From Flaccisagitta enflata (lineage: Eukaryota; Chaetognatha; Sagittoidea; Aphragmophora): DNA of 64,000 nt. The DNA lies in the NCBI GenBank assembly GCA_965153355.1, contig OZ231126.1:76942001-77006000 (forward strand), read 5' to 3'. This document shows positions 44,707 to 57,047 of the stretch, piece after piece. The notes below the pieces were generated by a model. It searched no databases. It saw nothing but the letters and a program-made list of their open reading frames with translations, and was not told the origin of the DNA. How positions within the stretch are numbered: position 1 is the stretch's first letter; every line of letters starts with the position of its first letter. The translations under genes and the position numbers were made by a program.

Positions 44707-45490
44707 CTTTGTTTTCTTTTTCTTCTCATTCTTTCTCTTCCTCCTCTTCTTCTTCTTCTACTTCTTCTTCTGATTCTTTTTTTTTCTTCTTCTTCCTCTT
44801 CTTCTCCTTCTTTTTCATCTTTTTCTTTTTCTTCTTCTTTTTCTTCTTCTTCTTCTTCTTCTTCTTCTTCTTCTTCTTCTTCTTCTTCTTCTTCTTCTTC
44901 TTCTTCTTCTTCTTCTTCTTCTTCTTCTTCTTCTCCTATTTTATGCCTCTTTTTCTTTTTCTCCTTCTTCTTCTTCTTCTTCTTCTTCTTCTTCTTCTTC
45001 TTCTTCTTCTTCTTCTTCTTCTTCTTCTTCTTCTTCTTCTTCTTCTTCTTCTTCTTCTTTTTCTTCTTCTTCTTCTTCTTTTCATTTTTAAGCTTTTCAA
45101 GCTTCTTCTTCTTCTTCTTCTTCTTCTTTTTCTTTTTCTTTTTCTTTTTCTTTTTCTTTTTCTTTTTCTTTTTCTTCTTCTTCTTCTTCTTCTTCTTCTT
45201 CTTCTTCTTCTTCTTCTTCTTCTTCTTCTTCTTCTTCTTCTTCTTCTTCTTCTTCTTCTTCTTCTTCTTCTTCTTCTTCTTCTCCATCTTCTTCTTCTTC
45301 TTCTTCTTCTTCTTCTTCTTCTTCTTCTTCTTCTTCTTCTTCTTCTTCTTCTTCTTCTTCTTCTTCTTCTTCTTCTTCTTCTTCTTCTTCTTCTTCTTCT
45401 TCTTCTTCTTCTTCTTCTTCTTCTTCTTCTCCTCCTTCTTCTTCTTCGTCTTTTTCTTCTCCTTCTTCTCCTTCTCTTCTTCTTCTCCTT
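44405..45490. repeat. Compound triplet array: (ATC)n, (CAA)n, (CTT)n
   Basis: Three abutting triplet tracts: about 58 ATC units (44405-44578), about 40 CAA units (44580-44706) and a CTT tract of about 720 bp (about 44730-45460) with CTTTTT patches at 44790-44840 and 45127-45175. The 430- and 417-codon frames are homopolymer artefacts. The long CTT part is a polypurine/polypyrimidine tract. Confidence 0.98.
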
Positions 45491-45514
45491 TCTATTCCTT
45501 CCTCTTCTTCTTCG

Positions 45515-46000
45515 TCCTGTACGGCACAGGGGTGAACCGTTACGTACATGTGACAATACATCCCCCCCCCCCCGAAGCTTTTTAAGCCTCAAATTCCCAT
45601 TGAACAACATGGGAAATTGATAAAATTTAATTGTCCCATTGAATAACATTGAGAATTTACAAAAAAGCAAAGAAAAGCATGTTTCCCATTGAATGACATG
45701 GAAAATGGATGAAAAATTAAAGAAATGTAAAATTCCCATTGAAAAACATGGCAATTTGCCATCTTGCCATTGGCAAATTGACGAGAAATTGAAAAAATGC
45801 AAAATTTCCATTGAAAATCATGGAAAATTGCTACTGAGGCATCCAATATGCCATATCAGGACATATGGAATTCACCCCTGTGTCCTACAGGACATCGGCC
45901 CTTTGGGGCCGCTGCCCTGCTCTCACTCCACTTCTTCAGGTAATAACTCCAGGCTGGGCATCGGGTACCGCTGACCATGTGCGATCCTTGGATGACTTCT
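45515..46000 (+). mobile_element. Family A element, copy A10
   Basis: Left arm CCTGTACGGCACAGGGGTGA. The right arm (about 45860-45915) is its complement with GTGTCCTACAGG and GGGGCCGCTGCCC, followed by the long end with GGGTACCGCTGACCATG between GGCATCG and CGATCC. The core has degenerate roughly 50-bp units of CCCATTGAANNACATGG (45590-45835), unlike other copies. The GGGCAGCGG left tip is missing where the CTT array ends. Confidence 0.75.
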
Positions 46001-46353
46001 TTCTTCTTTCTTCTTCTCCTTTCTCTTTTCATCTGCTCCTTCATTTTCTCCTTCCATTCCACCATGTTCTTCTTGTTGTTTTAATTCTTCTTAATTCATT
46101 TTTCTTTTTCCTTACGTTATTCTCTTACCCTTTCCTCCCTTATGTTCTCCTTCCTCCTTCCTCCTGCTCCTCCTCTTCCTCCTCTTCGTGTCTCATTTCT
46201 TTTCCTCCTCTTTTCAGACTCGAACCAAAAATTGTGCAGCTCATTTGAAACTCGGAGAAGGGACGAGAGCTCGTACACAAAGCAGACCTGAGACCCAAAC
46301 ACACACACGTGCGTGCGAATTTCGGCTCGCACGCATATGTACCTGCGCGTGCA

Positions 46354-46357
<4 letters not shown>
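46001..46357. other. Pyrimidine-rich unassigned stretch
   Basis: CTT/CCT-rich to about 46215, then ordinary sequence with GTGCGTGCG patches around the next CT tract. No gene seen. Confidence 0.5.

Positions 46358-46442
<85 letters not shown>
46358..46442. repeat. (CT)n microsatellite
   Basis: About 42 CT units. Confidence 0.98.
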
Positions 46443-46445
<3 letters not shown>

Positions 46446-47071
46446 GGTGTGCGTGCGTGCGTGCAGGTTAGCGCGTGTTCATGTGCGTGCGCGCGCGACA
46501 ACGTGGGCTCTTTTTTGTTTTTTAGGACCGAAGAGACGAAGGCAGAGTATTTGCTTTTTCTCTCCTTCTCTCGTCTGTTCTTGCGTCTGTTGTTTTTGTT
46601 TTTGTTTTTTATTTTGTCCTGGTTTTAAGTTTTCCATTAAAACAACATTTGACTTTATCAAAAAAAAAAAAAAAACCCAAAAAAAAAAAACGCAAAACGC
46701 AAGCTCTATACGATATAACCGAAGAACGCGTTCCTCCCTTTCTCTAACTTTTGTATCCGGCCTTGTTAAGTTGCGTGCTGCTCTGAAAGCCACAGCCCTT
46801 CGGTCCGTTGGTTAAAAAAAATCTTTTTGGACATGTGATGGAAGACTACATTGCGATGGAAGACCAACTGTTTTTTCTTCAATGCAAAATTTGGTGAGAA
46901 ATACATTAAACCACTACACAAATAATAAATAATAACTTTTTATCGGACAAACGTTACATATAAACTTAGGGCGTGTGAATTCCAATTCAGTCTGTGTGTC
47001 ATCTTGAATCAAACTGCCCGATAATATTCAGATTACATATAAAGAGCTGAATCTTAAAATTCAGGTTATTT
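46443..47071. other. Unassigned stretch with a family B trace
   Basis: TGTATCCGGCCTTGTTAAGT at 46752-46771 is a family B 5' end on the minus strand, cut after about 15 bp. CTTCGGTCCGTTGG follows near 46798. The rest is unassigned. Confidence 0.5.

Positions 47072-47164
<93 letters not shown>
47072..47164. repeat. (CT)n microsatellite
   Basis: About 46 CT units. Confidence 0.98.
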
Positions 47165-47169
<5 letters not shown>

Positions 47170-47384
47170 TACATAAGCTCTAATCAAGGAAAAACTGATT
47201 TGATTTTTTTGAGCAAAATTAGAATGAAGTCAAATAAACGATGAAATGATAAATCGCAAATGAAAATAAGATTCCAGTGATAATCTCACAGTCTTCCAAT
47301 TTCCCACCCTGATAGGATAAATGAGTCTCTTACGTCTGGTCATTTTGCAGTGCAGAATCTGCACAAACCACCTATGCTAACCAT

Positions 47385-47620
47385 GCCATCTTTGCCACCT
47401 ATGCCACCCATGCCACCTATGCCACCCATGCCATATTTGCCACCTATGCCACCCATGCCATCTTCGCCACCTATGCCACCCATGCCACCTATGCCACCCA
47501 TACCATCTTTGCCACCTATGCCATCTTTGCCACCTATGCCACCCATGCCACCCATGTCACCCATGCCACCTATGCCACCCATGCCACCTATGCCACCCAT
47601 GCCACCTATGCCACCTGTGC
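47385..47620. repeat. 9-bp minisatellite CCACC(C/T)ATG
   Basis: About 26 units of CCACCTATG/CCACCCATG with TCTTTG variants. The period is a multiple of three, so a Pro-Pro-Met frame (plus, 47350-47712) and a Gly-Gly-Met/Ile frame (minus) stay open. I see no signal or promoter supporting a gene. Confidence 0.93.
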
Positions 47621-47981
47621 ATCTCGTTTCTCGAACCAATACAAATTTTAGGAAATTCTTTCTGGCCGATTTTGCGTTATCCATATTTTTTCCATTCTTT
47701 TTCAAAAAATGACACCCCTATGCTTTTTGGCATAGCTAGCTGCAGTAAAAAACGAGTATTTTGAGTGTTACACATTTTAAAACGTTTCAAACAAGTTCAC
47801 TTATTGCGAATAAGGCTCGCAGGATTGATTTCTCGCCCTGAATTGACATTGTCGTCCTTATATCTCATCCGCAGATGAAATTGATGAAATATAGATACTA
47901 TCTTGCTAAAAAGTATAACGACAAGATGGAATTAAGTCCATTTATTCATCATTAAAAAACTTAGACATTTACAAAACACAA
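47621..47981. other. Unassigned stretch
   Basis: No recognised element. May include the 3' flank of the transposase remnant. Confidence 0.4.
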
Positions 47982-48406
47982 CTAGTATTTTGTGCGACCT
48001 CTCTGGACATTAACTATGGCTTTGTGCAATTGTGATCCTCGGTATGGTTACATAAAGTGATTGAAGGTAAGGTGGTGCAATGTTCTTCCACTCCCTAAGA
48101 ACGATTTTCTAGAGGCTGGACATGCACCACAACTGTTGCTTCTTTATCTGGCTCTATGACAATTTGATCGGATTGATGTCTGCACTATTTCTAGGCCAAC
48201 TAGATGGCAACTTGACACCAGCTCAACACCATGGTCTGAACAAAAAAGTGCATTTGTCTCTGATAATGTTGCGTTTGGAACCCTGAAATCCCAAAATGCA
48301 ATTTTTTCACATTTTCTACTTGAGGTAGCAATTTTGTTTTGCTTGTCATTCCTAAACGATTAAACTTAAGTCGCGGTGCAGAACAGCATCCAATTTGACA
48401 AATCAT
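47982..48406 (-). pseudogene. Tc1/mariner-like transposase remnant, internally deleted
   Basis: On the minus strand the upstream part (about 48406-48290) gives FNRLGMTSKTKLLPQVENV, resembling the end of the Tc1 helix-turn-helix region. The downstream part gives SSWPRNSADINPIK, matching the WPxNSPDLNPIE block that carries the third catalytic acid (here Glu is Lys), then REWKNIAPPYLQSLY and, after a shift, KAIVNVQRGRTKY and a stop at 47982-47984, like the C-terminus of Tc1-type proteins. Most of the catalytic core between is missing, and stops and shifts are present. Flanking TIRs were not identified. Confidence 0.65.
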
Positions 48407-48607
48407 TCTGTCCTATTATGGAATAAGCTGATATGCAGGGGAAATATAATCAAAACTTAAGTCTTATGCATGTATTATACTTCTTAAATTAGGTTACAAA
48501 TGGGTAACTGATTAATGGTAATGATCCCGCATCGGTATAGTCCTGGCATACTCAGTGAATCGACTGATTCCTTTAAAAAAAATTGCACGGGAAACATAAG
48601 ATGTTTC
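48407..48607. other. Unassigned stretch
   Basis: Nothing recognised. Confidence 0.4.
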
Positions 48608-48750
48608 CACGTGAAAAACCGAATCTCTTTCTGAATGCAAAATTTTGCATTTCCAAGTACATGTCCTGTTTCTCAAAACTGCTCAGTCTGATGCCATGTT
48701 TTTCAAAATGCAAAATTTTGCGTTCAGAAACAGATTTGGTTCTTCACGCG
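48608..48750. repeat. Inverted repeat with 45-bp arms
   Basis: CACGTGAAAAACCGAATCTC...GCAAAATTTTGCAT (48608-48652) pairs with 48706-48750 with about six mismatches. Each arm contains the palindrome GCAAAATTTTGC. Confidence 0.85.
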
Positions 48751-48883
48751 AGACTTGTCAATGCACGAGACTCAATTTTTGTTAAAAATCCATCAATTTT
48801 GCATTCTTTCTTGTCACTTCTCCCCGGTATATTGTACAGAAAAATGGTTTCCTATGCAAAATAAAAAATCCCTTATCTCAATA

Positions 48884-49083
48884 AACAAGGCCGGATACAC
48901 GGCTACCCTAATCGCGTGCGGGTGGGCAGGGGCCATAATTGAGGTCCACAGAGCATTTGGGCAGGAGCAGTAAGGCCAAAAACCCCATTAACGCCAAAAA
49001 AGTAAAGTGTGACAGACAGACGGACCGATGGACGGACGGACCGATAAAGTGGGGTGTAGAGTCGCGTAGCACGCGACTAAAAA
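48884..49083 (+). mobile_element. Family B element, class I
   Basis: AACAAGGCCGGATACACGGC, subterminal AATCGCGTGC (48910-48919), GGTGGGCAGGGGCCAT, a GACC/GACG core, and hairpin AGTCGCGTAGCACGCGACT (49060-49078) followed by AAAAA. Near full length and close to consensus. Confidence 0.93.
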
Positions 49084-49350
49084 TCTATGTTTAGATTAGA
49101 AAACATATATTGTTATAAACCATTTTGACTGGTCAAATTGTGTACTCGTTTGCACTGTGACTTAAAGCAATGCGGTTTGCACCATTAGCTCGGAAATTCG
49201 ATGAACTTTTCGGACGTCACCGATTTTCTTATGTTTGCATCATCCATTAGGTAGCTATGCCCCATAATGCTTGTCGTTATACATATTACCAAAATGTGCA
49301 TTCAATTTCTCCTCAAAAGATGGCACTGCTGTCCATGTGCACATGATGTA
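49084..49350. other. Unassigned stretch
   Basis: Nothing recognised. Confidence 0.4.
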
Positions 49351-49476
49351 CAGATTTAACCCGGTAAACTGGATTCAAGAATAACAGAAATCCACATATA
49401 ACAAGTATAGAATCTTAGTCCCTTTAATAGATAAGAATTGTTGCCCTTTGACATCCGTTATTGCGGGGTTTAACTG
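49351..49476. mobile_element. 126-bp TA-flanked MITE (pogo-like ends)
   Basis: CAGATTTAACCCGGTAA at the left and, in complement, CAGTTAAACCCCGCAATAA at the right, flanked by TA at 49349-49350 and 49477-49478. Short and non-coding. Confidence 0.65.
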
Positions 49477-49478
49477 TA

Positions 49479-50168
49479 CAATTATCTTCTAGAGATGACA
49501 CTGACGTCCTCTACCGTTGACGTCGTTGTCGCGCGCGTTGTGAAATGATGAAAAAAAAAGAGAGGAAATTGCTTACGTTGTACGAAAATCGATCTTAACG
49601 TAGCTCAGAGGTATCCGCCTCAAATGTACGCCCTACTCACGAAGAATATATCGCGTAGAGAGACAGAGAACCTCCTGCTCCTCCTCCTCCTCCTCCTCCT
49701 TTCTTTCCACTCCACCTCCTTTGTTTTTCTTCTTCCTCCCTCTCTTCCTTCTCCTTTCTCGTTATCCACTTCTTCTTCCTTTTCCTCATCTTAATTTCTC
49801 CTCCTCCTCCTCCTCCTCCTCACCCAAAAAATACTCGCATGTACGAGCGAGAAGTGAGAGAGAAAGAGAAAGAGAAAGAAACTCTAACGAGAAAGACATA
49901 GTCGTAGTAGAAAGCTGATCAGACGTGACTTTTGGAAATCGATCAATTCCTATTTTTTTTCTTTTTTTCTTTTTTCTTTTCTTTTTTTTTTTTTCTCCTT
50001 CTTTTCTTCTATTCTCTTGTATTTCTATCATTTTATCTTTCTTTCCTTCGCTTCGTCATTACAGATCTGTTTCTCTTCATTGCTCCTCCCTTTTTACATG
50101 TGATGACTTTTTACTATTAATTGATTTTGCTTTTTCTATTTTGCATTTTCTTTTCTAATCTTCCTTAC
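49479..50168. other. Unassigned stretch, partly CTC-rich
   Basis: CTC triplet patches at 49674-49700 and 49797-49822, a T-rich run at 49952-49995. A tRNA-like A-box (TAGCTCAGAGG near 49601) has no matching B-box. No gene seen. Confidence 0.5.
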
Positions 50169-50414
50169 TTTTTAGTCGCGTGCACGCGACTCGACACCCC
50201 GCTTTGTCCGTCCGTCCGTCCGTCCGTCCGTCCATCCGTCCGTCCGTCCGTCCGTCCGTCCGTCCGTCCGTCCGTCGGTTGGTTGGTCACATTTTACTTT
50301 TCTTATGATTTTTATTCTTTGACCTTACTGCTCCGGCCCAAATGGTCGGGTGACCTCGAATATGGCCCCTTCCCACCCGCACGCGACTGGGGTAGCCGTG
50401 TATCCGGCCTTGTT
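50169..50414 (-). mobile_element. Family B element, class I, with long GTCC core
   Basis: Perfect hairpin AGTCGCGTGCACGCGACT (50174-50191), CGACACCCCGC, about 19 GTCC units (50205-50277), GGTTGGTTGGTC, CCACCCGCACGCGACTGGGG and GCCGTGTATCCGGCCTTGTT. Subterminal and hairpin arms match exactly. Confidence 0.95.
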
Positions 50415-50435
50415 CTTCTTCCTTCCTCTTTCTTT

Positions 50436-50640
50436 TAGTTTTTGTTTTTGTTTTTGTTTTTGTCTTTTTCTTTTTCTTTTTCTTTTTCTTTTTCTTTTTC
50501 TTTTTCTTTTTCTTTTTCTTCTTTTTCTTTTTCTTTTTCTTTTTCTTTTTCTTCTTCTTCTTCTTCTTCTTCTTCTTCTTCTTCTTCTTCTTCTTCTTCT
50601 TCTACATCGTCTTCTCCTTCTTCTTCTTCTTTTCCTTCTT
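50436..50640. repeat. (CTTTTT)n then (CTT)n microsatellite
   Basis: About 17 CTTTTT units followed by about 25 CTT units. Confidence 0.96.
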
Positions 50641-50995
50641 CTTCTTTCTAATACGAAAATATTTAAATTTTGTCGCATTCGTCCATATTTTGTTCATAAT
50701 TTTCTGATTCGGTTTTTTTTTTCTGTTCTTTCCACCTCTCTTATCGTAATTCTCGAATTCTAATTTGAATAAATATTTGAAAAAAAAAAAAACATTTTTA
50801 GAAATGATCTTCCTGACGGCGTCATTTTTTCTCTTCCTCTGCGGTTTAATCTTTTTGATTATTTCTTCGCTTTTTTCTATGATAATAAATAAAAATGAAA
50901 ATAAAAAAATCAAATGAACATTTTTTTTTCAACATGGGGAACCGGGAAAATCAAGCCAAAGAATCGAGTTGAATAGCTACTAGTGAGATGAGAAA
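50641..50995. other. Unassigned AT-rich stretch
   Basis: Nothing recognised. Confidence 0.45.
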
Positions 50996-51008
50996 TAACA
51001 ACAACAAC

Positions 51009-51083
<75 letters not shown>

Positions 51084-51133
51084 TAACAACAACAACAACA
51101 ACAACATGCCACAACAACAAAAACAAAAACAGC

Positions 51134-51221
<88 letters not shown>

Positions 51222-51225
51222 TGCC
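50996..51225. repeat. (CAA)n microsatellite
   Basis: Near-pure CAA with ATG-CCA-CAA interruptions (ACATGCCACAAC) near 51105 and again after 51218. Confidence 0.97.
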
Positions 51226-51443
51226 ACAACAACATGCCACAACAACAACTACAACAACGAAAACAACATGCCACAACAACAGCCACAATAGTAGCAGCTG
51301 GCTGCACCGACATCAACTGAAATTTGATTATCATCAATGACTCTACGCTCAAATAAAATCGCCAACTTTGGTTTCTACTTATTTCGGAAATGAATCTGAC
51401 TTCGATGAGTGCGCGGGAAATTTTGAATCCTGATGACGCGATT

Positions 51444-51444
<1 letters not shown>

Positions 51445-51522
<78 letters not shown>

Positions 51523-51524
51523 GC

Positions 51525-51575
<51 letters not shown>

Positions 51576-51577
51576 AA
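51445..51577. repeat. (CAA)n microsatellite
   Basis: About 44 CAA units. Confidence 0.97.
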
Positions 51578-51975
51578 TAATTCTGATGGCGCTATGCAAT
51601 GGCGTTTAAGTGACATGTACAGCCGTAAAGCGTGTTTCAACGGATATTACAATTCATTTGGAAATAATTGGCAGCGCCGCTTCAAACCGAAATACTCAGC
51701 GAAACTCCCTTTCAATTTCGGTTTTTAATATTAGTTGAAAGATGTCAAATAAAAATCAAACAAAAACGAAAAACAGAAATTCCGCCCACGAAAATGACAA
51801 ATTTAAAGTGACATCTCAATCGTGTTGAAATGGAGTTCAGAGAAAACAAATGGTGAAAGTCAGGTTATCAGCGAGAGACTGTGATGATTTGTACAGCATC
51901 GAAAATCAAATTTAAAAAACAAAAACAAAAACAAAAAACAAAGACGCGCATCGGTGGACCCAAACAGGAAACAAC
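51578..51975. other. Unassigned stretch
   Basis: Open in one plus frame to 51728 from inside the CAA tract. The roughly 45 non-repetitive residues at the end match nothing I recognise. Confidence 0.4.
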
Positions 51976-52275
51976 TTCACCATCAAACCAGCCAACTATT
52001 AACCCGACCAAATCATCAGCAGATTATAACAAATCGATCTACCAACCACCCAGAACAAAAACAAACAAACCAACCTACCTGCCAGCAAAAGAACAAACAA
52101 ATAACCCAACCACGTAGCACAAGAATAAACAATCTAACAAACCAGTCACCACAAAAACAAACAAATAAACCAACCATTCTCAAGAACAAATAAATAAACC
52201 AACCAGCTAGCACAAAGACTAACTACTCAACCAGCCAGCCAGCACAAGAACAAACAAATAAACCAGCCAATCAGC
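51976..52275. repeat. Degenerate ACAAACAAA/CCAACCAGC minisatellite
   Basis: Loose tandem units of about 40 bp with AACAAACAAATAAACCA and CCAGCCAGCACA blocks. Purine-poor on one strand. Confidence 0.75.
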
Positions 52276-52916
52276 ACTTTCTATCATAGATTGGATAAAA
52301 AAACCGTTTTTTGTGTGGTAGAGTTTCTCGATGGCCTCAATCTTACGAGCAAACGTCCTCCCGCGAATCCACACGAAGAACGTGCAAAGAGCGTACAATC
52401 ACGTCAATGTATCGTTTCAGGAGAGACACTCTTTAGATATCATACTTCCGCTTGTACTAAGAATCTGATAAAAATGGAGAGAAATCATCCAAAAATTTAC
52501 ACCCCACTGCCTTTACGCGACTCTGCTCAAATGGATCCAACGACGATCACGTCCTGTTTGATTGTGCGCCATCTTAAAAGCTTTCCACGCGACTGAATTG
52601 CGTTATGTATTAATACACGCCACAACGACAGTTATCTTATCGCCACCACTTTTACGGCGTTGTCTTTTTTTTTACGTAACGTCTTAATTACTCGGACGTT
52701 GACCCAACCTTCGTTATATCACGCGTTCATTGCCACGTCAGTTAACTAAAGAAGATAACCAAAAAGAAACCACACCCAACCTGAAAACAACCTCGATATT
52801 TGTGTAGGACGTGTATGGGCGCCTCTTTATCTATCGTTCGTGCAGATCTGACCGTCAGTGACTGCTTAATTTGTATTTGTTTTTTCGAACAGTAACATGC
52901 AACTTCAACGAAAAAA
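52276..52916. other. Unassigned stretch with a 101-codon open frame
   Basis: The plus frame 52291-52596 has ordinary amino-acid composition, but no motif, homologue I recognise, or splice context. I do not call it a gene. Confidence 0.4.
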
Positions 52917-53112
52917 AACAAGGCCGGATACACGGCTACCCCAGTTGCGTGCGGGTGGGCAGAGGCTGTATTTTAGGTCACATGATCATTTGGGCAGGTG
53001 CAGCGAGGCCAATGTGACAGATGGACCGACGGACGGACGGACGGACCGACGGACCGACGGATGGACGGACCGACAAAGTGGCTCGTAGAGTCGCGTAGCA
53101 CGCGACTAAAAA
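52917..53112 (+). mobile_element. Family B element, class I
   Basis: AACAAGGCCGGATACACGGC, subterminal AGTTGCGTGC (one change from the hairpin arm), a GACC/GACG core, and hairpin AGTCGCGTAGCACGCGACT (53089-53107) plus AAAAA. Confidence 0.93.
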
Positions 53113-53261
53113 TTGGTTCTCCACCACTACCATTCCCACCCTTAATCTTTAATCCTTATAACATGCACGTGATATAGAACTAGATCGTTATGAATCCTTT
53201 GATTTAACAAAAGTTGAGTAAAGAACGAGTTTTGTTTTGGGTGGCTCGCGGGACATGCTCT
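53113..53261. other. Unassigned stretch
   Basis: Nothing recognised. Confidence 0.4.
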
Positions 53262-53314
53262 GAGAGAAAGAAAGAAGGAAAGAAAGAAAACATGAAAAAA
53301 AAAGAAAGAAAGAG

Positions 53315-53348
<34 letters not shown>

Positions 53349-53350
53349 GA
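53262..53350. repeat. (AAAG)n microsatellite
   Basis: Interrupted AAAG units. Confidence 0.93.
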
Positions 53351-54214
53351 GAACCCCGAAACGATGAACATGTGACTCATCCTCTGTCTGCCTCGGCGTT
53401 CATCTTCTTCTTCGCTCTCACAAGTTGACTTAGGCCGCTGCCTTTGCCTCTGCATTCGAGGCCAAAAAGAAAAAAGAAAAAGAATCAAAAGAAAGATGGG
53501 CCATATGTTGATTGTTGGTCCAAAGTTTATGGATACGTTAGGCTAAATGAGCGCATGTTCCCATCACAAGGATGAGAACACCGACAAGTTTAAACCATTT
53601 TTTTCGTGGTTTGTCTTTTCTATGAATCTAAAGTAATTACTGGCAATTCTTTTTTTCCTGTATTGATTAGAAATGTTCGATTGGACACATGACTACCAAA
53701 TTCCACTTCTTAGACCTTAATGACCGGTAGTATCCAGCGATCATGTCCAATCTAACCCACCGACTTACCCACCTATACTTGATTCATTAGTCATTACCGA
53801 AAGGTCATACACATCATGACCAGACCCATGAAGACTGATTACGAGGTTTGCGCGTGATTTCATGAACCAAATTCCACGAACATGTCTCTAGAATTCTAAC
53901 ATCTCGACAGTCAACACTTTCCGGAAAGGCGGAACTTTCTCCTTCTTACCATTTCCAAATAAGCAAGAAGCAACGGCTGTTTCACCTGAAGCCTAAAACA
54001 GATGAGAATAGAACAGAGGGATTGAACAAGCGTAACAACGATATCGTATCCCATCAATGCCGCGCTTTCTGAATGATATATGCTTATCACATCGTCGTCA
54101 CGAAGTTTTTGCGCCCAATTGTCATCGAGAGAAAAAAGGAATAAGTCCTTACTTACCTCAACTTTCACCGCGTGTTTCCTTGGAACCCTCACCTCGGAAG
54201 ATCTCTCTCGTTCT

Positions 54215-54221
<7 letters not shown>
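53351..54221. other. Unassigned stretch
   Basis: A 93-codon minus-strand frame (53911-54192) of ordinary composition lies here, crossed by a good splice-donor match (GAG then GTAAGTAAGG, minus strand, about 54160). No homology recognised; it could be chance. Confidence 0.35.
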
Positions 54222-54289
<68 letters not shown>

Positions 54290-54290
54290 T
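54222..54290. repeat. (CT)n microsatellite
   Basis: About 33 CT units. Confidence 0.97.
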
Positions 54291-54589
54291 TCACTCTACT
54301 TTTCAAAGCTTCCACCGCCCTGGAGGCACACAACCAGTGCGTAACGCTCCCGACTCCCGCATGTAAATCAGCGTAAGATAAAAAAAGAAAAAGTTCCATT
54401 GAGTTTTTCCTTCTTTTTTTCTTTTCCTTCTTCTTCTCTTGAGTCCCTTTACAATCGCTGGGAAACCTCACCAGGTTAGAGTAAGTGCTCCCCATTTGAC
54501 CAGCCGGCCAACAACGAGGAAGACGAAGAGGCGGAGGAGGAAGAGGAGGAGGAAGTGTTGAAAAGGGAGGAAGTGAAACGGCCGGTCGA

Positions 54590-54740
54590 ATGAAGAAGAA
54601 GAAGAAGGAGAAGGAGAAGAAGAAGAAGAAGAAGAAGAAGAAGAAGAAGAAGAAGAAGAAGAAGAAGAAGAAGAAGAAGAAGAAGGGAAAAAAAAAAGAA
54701 AAAGAAAAAGAAAAAGAAAAAGAAAAAGTAAAAGAAAAAG
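54590..54740. repeat. (AAG)n then (GAAAAA)n microsatellite
   Basis: About 27 AAG units then GAAAAA units, abutting the next family B copy. This is the complement of the CTTTTT/CTT arrangement next to the copy at 50169-50414. Confidence 0.95.
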
Positions 54741-54883
54741 AACAAGGCCGGATACACGGCCACCAGTTGCGGACGGGTGGGCAGGAGCGGAAATGCGCGT
54801 TTTCACACTTTTCGACTCGTGCTCACCGACCGACGGACGGACGGACAAAGCCTCTTATAGAGTTTCGTGTCCGCAACTAAAAA
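54741..54883 (+). mobile_element. Family B element, class II
   Basis: AACAAGGCCGGATACACGGC, subterminal AGTTGCGGAC (54765-54774), GGTGGGCAGGAGCGGAAATG, a short GACGGACG core and hairpin AGTTTCGTGTCCGCAACT (54861-54878) plus AAAAA. The right hairpin arm is an exact complement of the subterminal motif. Confidence 0.93.
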
Positions 54884-56429
<1,546 letters not shown>

Positions 56430-56699
56430 TTTTTAGTCGCGTGCTACGCGACTCTATAACCCACTTTTCGGTCGGTCCGTCGGTCCGTCGGTCTGTCGTT
56501 CCGTCGGTCCGTTGGTCCGTCACAAAAAGGTTTTAAAGGCTTTTTATTGCGTTTTTTTGTCTCTGAGTAGCGGAAAAGAAACCTGGAGAAGTAAAGAGCT
56601 ATTTCAAATGTCTTTTTGAAGAAAAGTTGTTTGTCTGTCTGTCTGCCTGACTCTTTTTGAAAGTGCCGACGCACGCGACTTAGGTCTAATGACCTTGTT
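56430..56699 (-). mobile_element. Family B element, class I, variant 5' flank
   Basis: Hairpin AGTCGCGTGCTACGCGACT (56435-56453), CTATAACCCAC, a GGTCCGTC core, subterminal GCACGCGACT (56671-56680) and terminus TTAGGTCTAATGACCTTGTT. The 5' flank contains its own inverted repeat (AGGTCTAATGACCT). Confidence 0.9.
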
Positions 56700-57047
56700 C
56701 CAATCAAATTACAATATATTTAAATGAACCTTTTTTCATTATCATTATAAGCAATCAACTGATGAAATTGGCACAATGCGTATGGACTGATGTTACATGG
56801 TGTACCATGTAAAAAAAATTTCCACGACTTTTTCCAAACCAATATTTTCAAGGTATGAATTTGTTTGAAAAAAACAAAAACATGAATGATATAGTCTTAG
56901 AAAGGCAAAAGCCTTTTCGATGTTTTCCATTGTCTTTAAATGGGAAGTACTAAATAAGCCATTTTCCCCCACCCTTTTTGATGAATTGTATCAACTGAAA
57001 GGTACAATGCAACGCCACACAATGCACGGCCTTATCGGTGAAGTCGA

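Noticed and set aside
44328-45811. Open frames of 200-430 codons with poly-Ser, poly-Gln, poly-Leu, poly-Arg or poly-Glu
   Set aside because: Frames of the ATC, CAA and CTT microsatellites.
49590-49640. tRNA-like A-box TAGCTCAGAGG followed by a CGCCTCA anticodon-arm-like patch
   Set aside because: No B-box (GGTTCRANTCC) at the right distance and no closed acceptor stem.
52291-52596. 101-codon plus-strand frame of ordinary composition
   Set aside because: No recognised motif, no supporting signals; lengths like this are expected by chance in 64 kb.
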